From: Cupriavidus necator
GTDB lineage: Bacteria; Pseudomonadota; Gammaproteobacteria; Burkholderiales; Burkholderiaceae
Direction of reading: 5' to 3'
Assembly: GCF_013141915.1 (NCBI RefSeq)
Contig: NZ_SROX01000001.1
Location: forward strand, 186,001 to 250,000
DNA length: 64,000 bases
The notes under the pieces were generated by a model. The model did not search any database. It worked only from the letters and a program-made list of their open reading frames with translations, and was not told the DNA's origin. Below are positions 34,594-44,246 of the stretch, piece after piece. Every line of letters begins with the position of its first letter. Within the stretch, counting starts at the first letter, position 1. The position numbers and the translations under genes were made by a program.

Positions 34594-36090
34594 TTGGCAA
34601 CACGGATCCTGGTCGCCGGCTTCCAGCACGAGACCAATACCTTCGCCCCGTCAAAGGCGACCTACGCCAGCTTCGAGCGCGGCGAAGGCTTTCCGGCGAT
34701 GGTGCGCGGCGATGCCATGCGCGCGCTGCGCGACGTCAACATCCCGGCCGGCGGCTTCATGGCCGCCGCGGCGCGGCACGGCTGGACGCTGCTGCCGGTG
34801 ATCTGGGCCGGCGCCAGCCCGTCCGCGCACGTGACCGAGGACGCGTACGAGCGCATCGCCGGAGAGATCGTCGGCGCGGCGCGCGCGGGCGGCTTCGACG
34901 CGGTCTATCTCGACCTGCACGGCGCCATGGTGGCCGAGCATACCGACGACGGCGAGGGCACGCTGCTCGCGCGCATCCGCGCGGCGGTAGGGCCCGGCGT
35001 GCCGGTGGTGGCTTCGCTCGACCTGCACGCCAACGTCACGCAGGCCATGCTGCAGGCGGCCGATGCGCTGGTGGCCTACCGCACCTATCCGCACGTGGAC
35101 ATGGCCGAGACCGGCGCACGCGCCGCGGCATTGCTGCAGCGCCTGCTGCAGGAGACGGGGCCGCTGCATCGCGCGGTGCGCCGGCTGCCGTTCCTGATCC
35201 CGATCAATGGCATGTGCACGATGCTGGAGCCGGCGCGCGCCATGTATGCGCTGTTGCAGCAGCGCGAGCGCGGCACCGTGGTGTCGCTGTCGTTCGCGCC
35301 GGGCTTTCCGGCCGCCGATTTTCCGGAATGCGGTCCGGTGATCTGGGGTTATGGCGAAGACGCCGATTCGGCCGAAGCGGCGGTGCAGGCGCTGTACGAG
35401 CGGATGCTGGCCGACGAGCCTGCCTGGGAGGTGCCGTTCCTCTCGCCTGACGAAGCCGTGCTCGAAGCCATGCGGCTGGCCGATGGGGCCACGCGCCCGG
35501 TGGTCATCGCCGACACCCAGGACAACCCCGGGGCCGGCGGCGATTCGAACACCATGGGCATGCTGCGCGCGCTGCTGCGCCACGGCGCGCGGCAGGCGGC
35601 CATCGGCCTGATCTGGGACCCGGCCGTGGCGGCCGAGGCGCTCCGTGCCGGCGTGGGCGCGGTGATCGAGGTCGCGCTCGGCGGGGTATCCGGGGTGCCC
35701 GGCGATGCGCCGCTGCGGGGCCGCTTCGAGGTGCTGAAGCTGTCCGACGGCGTGTGCCGCTACGGCGGGCCGATGATGCACGGCATGCTGGCCGATATCG
35801 GGCCTGTCGCGCTGTTGCGCATCGACGATGTGCAGGTGGTCGTCAGTGCCGGCAAGGCCCAGATGCTCGACCGAAACCTGTTCCGCGTAGGCGGGGTCGA
35901 GCCCGAGGCGATGAAGATCCTGGTCAACAAGAGCTCGGTCCACTTCCGCGCCGATTTCGAAGGCATCGCGCAGGCCGTATTGGTGGCCAAGGCGCCGGGC
36001 CCGATGACGGCCGATCCGGCCGACCTGCCCTGGACCCGGCTCGCCCCGGGCATCCGGCTCAAGCCGATGGGCCCGCCCTTCGGGGGCTGA
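34594..36090 (+). CDS. M81-family metallopeptidase, MlrC-like
   Basis: A 498-residue zinc peptidase related to microcystinase C. The metal ligands are readable as D143, H145 (SLDLHANVTQ) and H167 (YPHVDMAE), with the same spacing as in MlrC, and HETNTFAP at residues 12-19 is a family motif. Most relatives are not microcystin enzymes, and their natural substrates are unknown. The start is TTG at 34594 with GGAG upstream. It is co-transcribed with an MFS importer. Confidence 0.88.
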   Translation: MATRILVAGFQHETNTFAPSKATYASFERGEGFPAMVRGDAMRALRDVNIPAGGFMAAAARHGWTLLPVIWAGASPSAHVTEDAYERIAGEIVGAARAGGFDAVYLDLHGAMVAEHTDDGEGTLLARIRAAVGPGVPVVASLDLHANVTQAMLQAADALVAYRTYPHVDMAETGARAAALLQRLLQETGPLHRAVRRLPFLIPINGMCTMLEPARAMYALLQQRERGTVVSLSFAPGFPAADFPECGPVIWGYGEDADSAEAAVQALYERMLADEPAWEVPFLSPDEAVLEAMRLADGATRPVVIADTQDNPGAGGDSNTMGMLRALLRHGARQAAIGLIWDPAVAAEALRAGVGAVIEVALGGVSGVPGDAPLRGRFEVLKLSDGVCRYGGPMMHGMLADIGPVALLRIDDVQVVVSAGKAQMLDRNLFRVGGVEPEAMKILVNKSSVHFRADFEGIAQAVLVAKAPGPMTADPADLPWTRLAPGIRLKPMGPPFGG

Positions 36091-36180
36091 CAGCGGGCCG
36101 GCAGGAGGAAGCGGGGCCCTTTATGCCTCGCGCCGGGCCAGTGCCAGGAACGCCCCCAGGCTCGGCATCGTGACACCCGC

Positions 36181-36804
36181 TCAGACCGCGTTGCGCATCG
36201 ACTGCGCCAGGTCGTGGTGGCCGCGCGTGTCCAGCGTGTCGGCCGCGGCAAGGCGGTCGCGCGCGTCCTTGTTCTGGCTGAGCTTGCGCTTGCCCACCAG
36301 CGACGTGACCGCGATCTCGAGGCCGACGATGCTGCGCAGCATGGCGTCCAGGTATTCGGGCGGGGCGTCGCCCATCTTCCACGGCCGCGGTTCGGTGGCC
36401 TCGTGCCGTCGTGTCAGGCGCGCGACCAGACCGCGCACGAAGCGGTCGTCGTCGCGCACGGTGAGGATGCCGTGCGCGTGCACCACTTCGTAGTTCCAGG
36501 TCGGCACCTGGCGGTGCGCCTCATGCTTGCTGGGGTACCAGTTCGGCGAGATATAGGCCTCGGCGCCGCGAAACACGACCATCACGGGCGTGCCCGTCGG
36601 GCACCGCTGCCAGACCGGGTTGGCCCGCGCCACATGAGCGGTAAGCACGCCGCCGGCGCCCGCACCGGGATCGAATTCGAACGGGATATGGTCGGCATCG
36701 AGGCCGTTCTGGCCGTGCGTGACCAGCATGCCCAGCGGGTGCGCGTGGATGATGCGGGCGAGCGCTTCGGGGCATGGCTCGGCGAAATGTTCGGGTATGT
36801 ACAT
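36181..36804 (-). CDS. PaiB-family FMN-binding protein
   Basis: A 207-residue split-barrel protein of the PaiB family (FMN-binding, often annotated as negative regulator). It starts MYIPEHFAEP, has GMLVTHGQNGLDADHIPFEF, then VVFRGAEAYISPNWYPSK and NYEVVHAHG, all family hallmarks. It is divergent from a MocR regulator with 83 bp between starts; this pairing is common and suggests MocR control. Ligand and target unknown. Confidence 0.88.
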   Translation of the reverse strand: MYIPEHFAEPCPEALARIIHAHPLGMLVTHGQNGLDADHIPFEFDPGAGAGGVLTAHVARANPVWQRCPTGTPVMVVFRGAEAYISPNWYPSKHEAHRQVPTWNYEVVHAHGILTVRDDDRFVRGLVARLTRRHEATEPRPWKMGDAPPEYLDAMLRSIVGLEIAVTSLVGKRKLSQNKDARDRLAAADTLDTRGHHDLAQSMRNAV

Positions 36805-36848
36805 CGCGGGGTGTTGGGCGCGTTCTGATGCTCGATACTGTCGCCCAC

Positions 36849-36874
36849 AACTGGCATAATCGGAAGAACCAGTT
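36849..36874. promoter_or_regulatory. Inverted repeat AACTGG...CCAGTT in the PaiB/MocR gap
   Basis: AACTGG (36849-36854) and CCAGTT (36869-36874) face each other across 14 bp that include CATAAT, a -10-like word, just before the MocR start. It is a candidate autoregulatory site. Confidence 0.35.
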
Positions 36875-36887
36875 TCCGGGAATTTCA

Positions 36888-38369
36888 ATGGGCCAGTCTG
36901 ACCAGCCAGCCAGCCGCCGGCCCGGCGCCACGGGCGCGGGACGCCGCATCTACGATCTCATGCGTGCCCAGATTGCGGACGGCACGCTGCCGCCGGGTGC
37001 GCCGGCGCCATCCACACGTAGCCTGGCGGCCGAGCAGGGGGTGTCGCGCACCACCGTGACCGCTGCCTACGAACAGCTGGCGGCCGAGGGCTTCCTGGTC
37101 ACGGCCAGGGGGCGGGCAGCCCGGATTGCCAGCCCCCTGGCGGCTCCCACGCCCGCCAGGCCGGCTGTCGCGCGCCGCGCCCGGGCGGTGCCGGTGTTGT
37201 CGCAGTTCGGCCGTCGCGTGGCGGGCCTGGCTCTGCCGCCGCCGCCGCCGGAACCGGTTCGCTTCGATTTCCTGTACGGCGCGGTGGCCTGGCGGGACTT
37301 TCCGGCGCTGGCTTGGCGGCGCGCCTGGCAGGCCGAGCTGCTGCGCCAGCAGGACAACCTGTGCTATGCCGCCCCGGAAGGCGAGGCGTCGCTGCGGCGC
37401 GCGCTACAGGGCTATCTGCGCCGCGCCCGCGGGCTTGCCTGCGAGGCGGAACAAATCGTGGTGGTCCATGGCTCGCAGCAGGCCATCGACCTGTGCGCGC
37501 GGCTGTTGCTGGATGACGGCGATGGCTTTGTCTTTGAAGATCCGGGCTACCTGATGGCCCGGCGTTGCTTCGAAGCCACCGGCGCCAGGTGCCTGCCGGT
37601 CCCGGTGGACGGGCATGGCATGGATACCGCCAGCCTTCCCGCGGATAAGCGGGTGCGGCTGGCCTACGTGACGCCGTCGCACCAGTTCCCACTGGGCGGC
37701 GTGCTGCCGATCGGCCGGCGCCAGGCCCTGCTGCAATGGGCCCGGCGCCATGACGCATGGATTGTCGAGGACGACTACGACGGCGAATTCCGCTACGGCC
37801 AGCGCCCGATCGACACCCTGCGCGCGATCGACGCCGATGGCCGCGTGATCTACGTCGGCACCTTTTCCAAGGCGCTGTCGCCGCAGCTGCGGCTTGGCTA
37901 CCTGGTGCTGCCGCCGGAACTGGTGCCGGTGTTCCGGCAGGCCAAGCGGCTCGCCGACCGCCATGCGCCTGTGCTGGAACAGCGCGTATTGGCCGCGCTG
38001 ATCGACAGCGGCGCGTACGAGCGCCACGTTCGCCGCATGCGCCGCGAGCACGAACGCCGCCGCGCGGCCCTGCTGGATGGCATTGCGCGCCACCTGCCTG
38101 GCGATGCCGAGGTCAGCGGCACGGCGGCGGGGCTGCATGTGGTGCTGTGGCTGCCGTCGCTGCGGCCACAGGACGAGCCGGCGCTGGTGGCCGCCGCGCG
38201 CCGCCACGGCGCGGGCGTCTACCCGGTATCGGCGCTGTACGCCACGCCGCATCGGGCCGGCCGGCGCCGCGCGGCCGGCCTGGTGCTGGGCTATGCCAGC
38301 CTGTCGGTGGCGCAGATAGAGCAGGGCGTGCGCGTGCTGGCCGCGGTGGTTGCGTCGATGGCCCCGTGA
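36888..38369 (+). CDS. MocR-family regulator (GntR helix-turn-helix fused to aminotransferase)
   Basis: A 493-residue fusion of a GntR-type DNA-binding domain (residues 20-82, with PSTRSLAAEQGVSRTTVTAAYEQL) and a class I aminotransferase-like domain. The PLP lysine is K328 in TFSKALSPQLRLGY, and DDYDGEFRY at 295-303 is typical. Such proteins sense PLP or amino compounds. It is divergent from the PaiB gene. A GC hairpin follows the stop. Confidence 0.92.
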   Translation: MGQSDQPASRRPGATGAGRRIYDLMRAQIADGTLPPGAPAPSTRSLAAEQGVSRTTVTAAYEQLAAEGFLVTARGRAARIASPLAAPTPARPAVARRARAVPVLSQFGRRVAGLALPPPPPEPVRFDFLYGAVAWRDFPALAWRRAWQAELLRQQDNLCYAAPEGEASLRRALQGYLRRARGLACEAEQIVVVHGSQQAIDLCARLLLDDGDGFVFEDPGYLMARRCFEATGARCLPVPVDGHGMDTASLPADKRVRLAYVTPSHQFPLGGVLPIGRRQALLQWARRHDAWIVEDDYDGEFRYGQRPIDTLRAIDADGRVIYVGTFSKALSPQLRLGYLVLPPELVPVFRQAKRLADRHAPVLEQRVLAALIDSGAYERHVRRMRREHERRRAALLDGIARHLPGDAEVSGTAAGLHVVLWLPSLRPQDEPALVAAARRHGAGVYPVSALYATPHRAGRRRAAGLVLGYASLSVAQIEQGVRVLAAVVASMAP

Positions 38370-38375
38370 ACCGGG

Positions 38376-38399
38376 CGGTGCGCGCTGCCCCGCGCACCG
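38376..38399 (+). terminator. Hairpin after the MocR gene
   Basis: CGGTGCGCG pairs with CGCGCACCG around CTGCCC, 7 bp past the MocR stop, followed by GGCGTTTCTG. Stem is strong, T tract short; probable terminator. Confidence 0.5.
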
Positions 38400-38537
38400 G
38401 GCGTTTCTGCCAATGACATTGAACAGAACGGCAATTGGCCCGCCTCGCGCGACGCTCTAAGGTCTGTCGAAAACGGCGGCGTCCGGCGCACCAGCGCACC
38501 GTGCGCCCGGACCGGCATGACAACCTGGAGACAGCGC

Positions 38538-39536
38538 ATGGCAATCACAAAGCAAGGCAGGTGCAGACGCGTGCTATCCGCCGTGGCAAGGGCCATGGCG
38601 GCAGTGGCGATCGCCGCGGCGGCGGCGCCGGCCGCGATCGCGGCAGGGGAGTTCCCGGCCAAGCCGATCGAATTCTGGATTCCGTTCCCGCCCGGCGGTC
38701 CTACCGACGGCTCGCTGCGCACGCTGCTCGCGGCCGCCGGCAAAGAGCTCGACCAGCGCGTGGTGCCGATCAACAAGCCTGGCGCGGGCGCTACGCTGGC
38801 GGCCCAGGTGATGTCCCAGACCGCGGCGCCGAACGGCTACACGCTGTCCATGGTCGCGGCCAACATCTTCCGCATGCCGCACCTGCAAAAGACGCCATAC
38901 GATCCGCTCAAGGACTTTACCTACATCATCGGCCTGACCAACTACCGCTATGGCCTGGTGGTGCGCGCGGACGCGCGCTGGAAGACGCTGGAAGAATTCC
39001 TGGCCTACGCCAAGGCGAACCCGGGCAAAGTGACCTACGGTGCCGTCGGCATCGGCAGTTCGGGGCATATCTCCATGGAAAAGCTCGGCCGCGCCGCCGG
39101 CGCGAAATTCACCTTCGTGCCCTACAAGGGCGGCGCCGAGGAAATGATGGCGCTGCTGGGCGGCGACATCGATGCGGTGCTGGATCCGGGCTGGGGGCAA
39201 TATGCCGTGGCCGGCAAGGTGAGGCCGCTGGCGATCGTCGGCGACGCGCGCTTTGCGCGCTTCAAGGAGGTGCCGACCCTGAAAGAGCGGGGCTACGACA
39301 TCACCGCCAGCTCGCTGGTGGGTATCGTCGGTCCCCGCGGCATGGACCCGGCGGTGGTCAGGAAGCTGCACGATGCGTTCTTCCGGGCCGCGCAGGACCC
39401 GGCATACCTGCGCTCGCTCGAGGCCATCGACCTGGAGCCGGTCCACCTCAACAGCGCGGACTACGCCAGGTTCGCGGCCGAACAGTTCGAGCGCGAGAAA
39501 CGCGTGGTGCAGCAACTCGATATCAGTCTCCAGTGA
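38538..39536 (+). CDS. Bug-family (TctC) periplasmic binding protein
   Basis: A 332-residue Bug protein with a long Ala-rich signal peptide (cleavage near IAA/G at about residue 36). It has FPAKPIEFWIPFPPGGPTDGSLRT, NKPGAGATLAAQVM, and VPYKGGAEEMMALLGGDIDAVLD. Unlike the other copies in the window, the second motif reads NKPGAGATLAAQ. The ATG at 38538 follows GGAG. It stands alone between MocR and a small membrane protein gene; no Tct permease is near. Ligand unknown. Confidence 0.9.
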   Translation: MAITKQGRCRRVLSAVARAMAAVAIAAAAAPAAIAAGEFPAKPIEFWIPFPPGGPTDGSLRTLLAAAGKELDQRVVPINKPGAGATLAAQVMSQTAAPNGYTLSMVAANIFRMPHLQKTPYDPLKDFTYIIGLTNYRYGLVVRADARWKTLEEFLAYAKANPGKVTYGAVGIGSSGHISMEKLGRAAGAKFTFVPYKGGAEEMMALLGGDIDAVLDPGWGQYAVAGKVRPLAIVGDARFARFKEVPTLKERGYDITASSLVGIVGPRGMDPAVVRKLHDAFFRAAQDPAYLRSLEAIDLEPVHLNSADYARFAAEQFEREKRVVQQLDISLQ

Positions 39537-39713
39537 TCACCGTGCGGCGGGTTGCACTGACTTAGTGCGGCCGGTCATGCCGGGGCACGCGCGGCTCCGG
39601 TTCTCGCCGCTTCTTTGGTACGCTGGCGGTATACCTGCCGCTGCCATCCCTGCATGCACCTGAGCGCCGGTGACTATTGCACTCCACGGCTGGCCGCGGC
39701 CAAAGGAGTGACC

Positions 39714-40037
39714 ATGCAAGAGCTGACCTTTAGCGCCCTGCTGTATCGCTATTTTTTCTTCGGCTGGCTGTTCCGGGACGCGAGCCGGGGCAACCGCGCC
39801 GAACGCGCGCGCGCCTGGCACTTCAACCAGGCGCGCGCGCATTGGCTGCTCACCTACATGCGGCGCTGGCTCTGGTGCGGGGTGTTCTTCTACGGGCTGG
39901 GCAGCGCAGTGGAGCTGATGCTGTCCGCGCCGGCCCTGTCAGCGCTGTTCTATGTGCCCGGCGCGCTGTGCGTGCCGGTCAATGTGGTCATCGGGGTGCT
40001 GTGGGTCGGCCTGAAGACGTTGCCGGGGCCGCTGTAA
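39714..40037 (+). CDS. Small membrane protein of unknown function
   Basis: A 107-residue protein with two membrane helices (around WLWCGVFFYGLGSAVELML and VPGALCVPVNVVIGVLWVGL) after a basic, aromatic N-terminus (YRYFFFGWLFRDASRGNRAERARAW). The ATG at 39714 follows AAAGGAG 5 nt away. I recognise no family; the layout suggests an inner-membrane protein with a cytosolic basic loop. Confidence 0.75.
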   Translation: MQELTFSALLYRYFFFGWLFRDASRGNRAERARAWHFNQARAHWLLTYMRRWLWCGVFFYGLGSAVELMLSAPALSALFYVPGALCVPVNVVIGVLWVGLKTLPGPL

Positions 40038-40142
40038 GCCGTGCCGGCACGCTGACGAAGCCGAAGTAGAATCCCCGGATGTTCCCGACCGCGATCGCGC
40101 GGGAGCGCGTCCCGGCGTGCTCCGCTGCGATCCTCTCCGTCC

Positions 40143-41030
40143 ATGCGCATCCCACCCGTGAAGGCGATCATCGCCTTCGAAAGCGTCGCCAGAACCAAGA
40201 GCGTCAGCCGTGCCGCGGAGGAGCTGGGCCTTACCGCGTCCGCGGTCAGCCACCAGATTGGCAATCTCGAAGATGCGCTCGGGCAGGCGCTGTTTTTCCG
40301 GCAGGGGCGCGGGCTGGTGCTGACGCCCGTGGGCGCGCAGTACCTGCGCGATGTCACGGGTGTGCTGGCGGACCTGAACCGCGCCACCGAGCGCGCTTCC
40401 AGCCCGGCCAACATCGAAATCCTGCGGGTTCATTCCAGCCCCAGCTTTGGCCTGATGTGGCTGTTGCCGCGGCTGGAATCGTTCCAGGCCGACAATGGCG
40501 ACATCCAGCTGAACCTGTCCTGCTCCTATGAGGATGTTTCGTTTACGAGCGGGTATTACGACGTGGATATCCGCCATGGCTACGCGCACTGGCGCGATAT
40601 CGAGGTCAGGACGCTGCGCCGGGAAACCATTGTGCCGCTGGCCGCGCCCGCTTACCTGGCGAAGCATCCGATCGCGTCGCCGGCCGACCTGCTGGCGCAG
40701 CGCCTGATCTATTCGGAGTCGCCGCTGGTCCAATGGCAGCAATGGTTTGCGCGGTTCGGCGTGGGAGCGGCCCACAAGACCTTCGACTTCACCTTCGACC
40801 GCTCCTACATGTCGCTCGAGACCGCGGCGCTGGGGCTGGGGGTGGCGCTGGAAAGCACCCTGCTGGCATCGGTCCTGATCCGCAAGGGCGCACTGGTGCC
40901 CGTGTTCGACGACGCCCACGCCATCGAGGTCGGCAGCCACCATCTGGTCTATCCGCCCCAGAACGCGGCGCTGCCGCGGGTCGCGCGCTTTCTCGCCTGG
41001 ATGGAACGGCAATTGCCGGCGCCTGCCTGA
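40143..41030 (+). CDS. LysR-type regulator, GcvA-like
   Basis: A 295-residue LysR regulator of the GcvA/AmpR subgroup. The helix-turn-helix spans residues 5-65 (VKAIIAFESVARTKSVSRAAEELGLTASAVSHQIGNLE), and the sensor domain carries SPSFGLMWLLPRLESFQ and DVDIRHGYAHW. It lies just upstream of, and in the same direction as, the SDR - MFS - transketolase genes, which it may regulate through a dyad at 41102-41117. Confidence 0.9.
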   Translation: MRIPPVKAIIAFESVARTKSVSRAAEELGLTASAVSHQIGNLEDALGQALFFRQGRGLVLTPVGAQYLRDVTGVLADLNRATERASSPANIEILRVHSSPSFGLMWLLPRLESFQADNGDIQLNLSCSYEDVSFTSGYYDVDIRHGYAHWRDIEVRTLRRETIVPLAAPAYLAKHPIASPADLLAQRLIYSESPLVQWQQWFARFGVGAAHKTFDFTFDRSYMSLETAALGLGVALESTLLASVLIRKGALVPVFDDAHAIEVGSHHLVYPPQNAALPRVARFLAWMERQLPAPA

Positions 41031-41101
41031 AGCCCGCAGGCACTGCAAGTGCCGCTGGCGCCGCCTGGTTGAGGTTCGCGCCAGCGATTGCCTGAAAATT
41101 T

Positions 41102-41117
41102 CTCAGCAATGGCTGAG
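41102..41117. promoter_or_regulatory. Dyad CTCAGC-N4-GCTGAG upstream of the SDR operon
   Basis: A perfect 6-bp inverted repeat, 74 bp before the SDR start and 71 bp after the LysR stop. It could be an operator for the adjacent LysR protein, or a short hairpin ending the LysR message; there is no T tract. Confidence 0.4.
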
Positions 41118-41190
41118 CCAGACCGCGTTGATCGGAAGGCTCCCAGCGACAAAACTCGACCCATCGATTCCAAACTCAAAGGAGACAACG

Positions 41191-41940
<750 letters not shown>

Positions 41941-42022
41941 ATTCAAAGGAAGCCGCCCGACAGAGGCGGCGCCTTCAACCGCCGGTGCGCCGCAGCGCGG
42001 CGCCACCAGGCAGGAGACAACG

Positions 42023-43351
42023 ATGAAGACCAAATACGCGGCTTCGCCCATCGGCGGCGAAGCGACGCTGCACGCCGATGCCGCCAGCTTCGAGACCCGC
42101 ACCTACGCCAAGGTGGTGAAGCGGCTAATCCCGTTCCTGATGCTGTGCTACCTGGGCGCCTACCTGGACCGGGTCAATGTCGGCTTCGCCAAGCTGCAGA
42201 TGCTGGGCGACTTGCAGTTCAGCGAAACCATATATGGCCTGGGTGCCGGCATCTTCTTCCTGGGCTATTTCATCTTCGAGGTGCCGAGCAACGTGATCCT
42301 GCACAAGGTCGGCGCCAAGCGCTGGCTGGCGCGCATCATGCTGACCTGGGCGGTGATTTCGGCGTGCTTCGCCTTTGTCACCACCCCGACCCAGTTCTAC
42401 GTGCTGCGCTTTCTGCTGGGGGTGGCCGAGGCCGGCTTCGCGCCGGGCGTGATCCTGTACATGACGTACTGGTTCCCGTCGGAGCGGCGCGCCAAGGCGC
42501 TATCGATGTTCTTCATGGCGATCCCGCTGGCCGGCATCGTCGGCGGGCCCCTGTCGGGCTGGATCATGCATGCCTTCCACGGCGTGGGCGACCTGGCCGG
42601 ATGGAAGTGGCTGTTCCTGATCGAGGCGCTGCCGTCGCTGTGCCTGGGCGTGGCGATCCTGTCCTACCTCGACAACGGCATCGAGCAGGCGCACTGGCTG
42701 ACTGACGCGGAGAAGGCGCTGCTCAAGCGCAATATCGAGGGCGACAACGCGCACAAGATGGAGCACATGTCGATCCGCGCCTTCATGGGCGACCGCCGCC
42801 TGTGGCTGATGGCCGCGATCTACTTCTGCGTGGTGCTGGGCCAGTACGGGCTGACCTTCTGGCTGCCGACGATCATCCGCAAGGCCGGCGTGGCCGATCC
42901 GCTGTGGGTCGGCATCTACACCGCGCTGCCATACCTGTGCGCCATCGTCGCGCTGCCGCTGGTGGGCATAAGCGCCGACCGCCGCCGCGAGCGCCGCTTC
43001 CACCTGATCGTGCCGATGCTGGTCGCCGCCGCCGGCTTTGCCACCTTGCCGCTGCTGGGCAGTGTCAGCGCGTCGCTGGTATGCCTGTGCATTGCCGCGG
43101 CCGGCATCCTGGCCTAGTCGTCGCAGTTCTGGGCGCTGCCCACCGCGCTGCTGGGCGGCATGTCGGCAGCGGCAGGCATTGCCGCGGTCAACTGCGTGGC
43201 CAACCTGGCCGGCTTCTTTTCGCCCGCCATCGTGGGCTGGCTCAACGACCTGACCGGCAAGTCCACCGCGGGGCTGGTGTTCATCTCGGCCACCGTGGTC
43301 TTCGGTGCCGTGCTGGTGCTGAAGGTTCCGGCCAGGTCCGTGAACCGCTGA
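42023..43351 (+). pseudogene. MFS sugar-acid-type transporter interrupted by an in-frame TAG
   Basis: The frame starts at ATG 42023 (after GGAGAC) and reads as a typical ACS-family carrier (LIPFLMLCYLGAYLDRVNVGFAKLQM). A TAG at 43115-43117 ends it at 364 codons, in helix 10 or 11. The same frame continues directly as SSQFWALPTALLGG, AVNCVANLAGFFSPAIVGWLND and VFGAVLVLKV to a TGA at 43349-43351, exactly the missing C-terminal part of the family, for 442 codons in all. One base change explains the break. It may be a pseudogene, a suppressed amber codon, or a sequencing error; a 364-residue product would lack the last two helices. Confidence 0.85.
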
Positions 43352-43400
43352 TGCCCCTTCCTTTCCTGAAATGATGATCCGAACGATTGCTGGAGACACC

Positions 43401-44246
43401 ATGCAACAAGCCACCACCGACAAGGCCGTGTCCTTGCGGGAACGCGCCTACCGCATCCGCCGCAACGCCTTGCTGATGGGCGAAGTCCAGGGCCAGGGCT
43501 ATATCGGCCAGGCGCTCGATATCGCCGACGTGCTGGCCGTGGCCTATTTCGATGCCATGCGCTACCGGCCCGAAGACCCGGAATGGGAAGGGCGCGACCG
43601 CTTCCTGCTGTCCAACGGCCACTATGCCATCGCGCTGTACGCGGCGCTGCTGGAGGCCGGCATCCTGCCCGCCGACGAGCTGGAGACCTACGGCAGCGAC
43701 GACAGCCGCCTGCCGATGTCGGGCATGGCCAGCTACACGCCCGGCATGGAAATGTCCGGGGGCTCGCTGGGCCAGGGCCTGACCATCGCCGTGGGCCGCT
43801 GCCTGGGCCTCAAGCGCAAGGGCTCCGGCAACTTCGTCTACACGCTGTTCTCCGACGGCGAGCTGGACGAGGGCGCGATCTGGGAGGGCATCCTGTCGGC
43901 GGCGCACTGGAAGCTGGACAACCTGATCGCGATCGTCGACGTCAACAACCAGCAGGCCGACGGGCCTACCACGCAGGTCATGGCGTTCGAGCCCCTGCTG
44001 CCCAAGCTGGAAGCATTCGGCTGGTTCACGCAGCGTGTCGATGGCAACGACATCGACGCCGTCGCCGCCGCCTTTCGCGCGGCGCGCGAGCACCGCGGCG
44101 CGCAGCCGCGCATGATCGTCTGCGATACGCGCATGGGGTGCGGTGTGCCGTTCCTCGAGCAGCGCGAGAAGAACCACTTTATCCGCGTCGATGCCCACGA
44201 ATGGCAACTCGCACTGCAGGCCCTGGAAGCCGGGAGACAAGCATGA
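43401..44246 (+). CDS. Transketolase, N-terminal subunit
   Basis: A 281-residue protein equal to the thiamine-diphosphate-binding half of transketolase. It has FLLSNGHYAIALYAALLEAG, MSGGSLGQGLTIAVGRCLGLK, and FSDGELDEGAIWEG with NN 30 residues later; the usual GDG of the cofactor motif reads SDG. The ATG at 43401 follows TGGAGAC. Its stop overlaps the start of the C-terminal subunit (ATGA). Split transketolases usually serve special sugar routes rather than the pentose phosphate pathway. Confidence 0.9.
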   Translation: MQQATTDKAVSLRERAYRIRRNALLMGEVQGQGYIGQALDIADVLAVAYFDAMRYRPEDPEWEGRDRFLLSNGHYAIALYAALLEAGILPADELETYGSDDSRLPMSGMASYTPGMEMSGGSLGQGLTIAVGRCLGLKRKGSGNFVYTLFSDGELDEGAIWEGILSAAHWKLDNLIAIVDVNNQQADGPTTQVMAFEPLLPKLEAFGWFTQRVDGNDIDAVAAAFRAAREHRGAQPRMIVCDTRMGCGVPFLEQREKNHFIRVDAHEWQLALQALEAGRQA

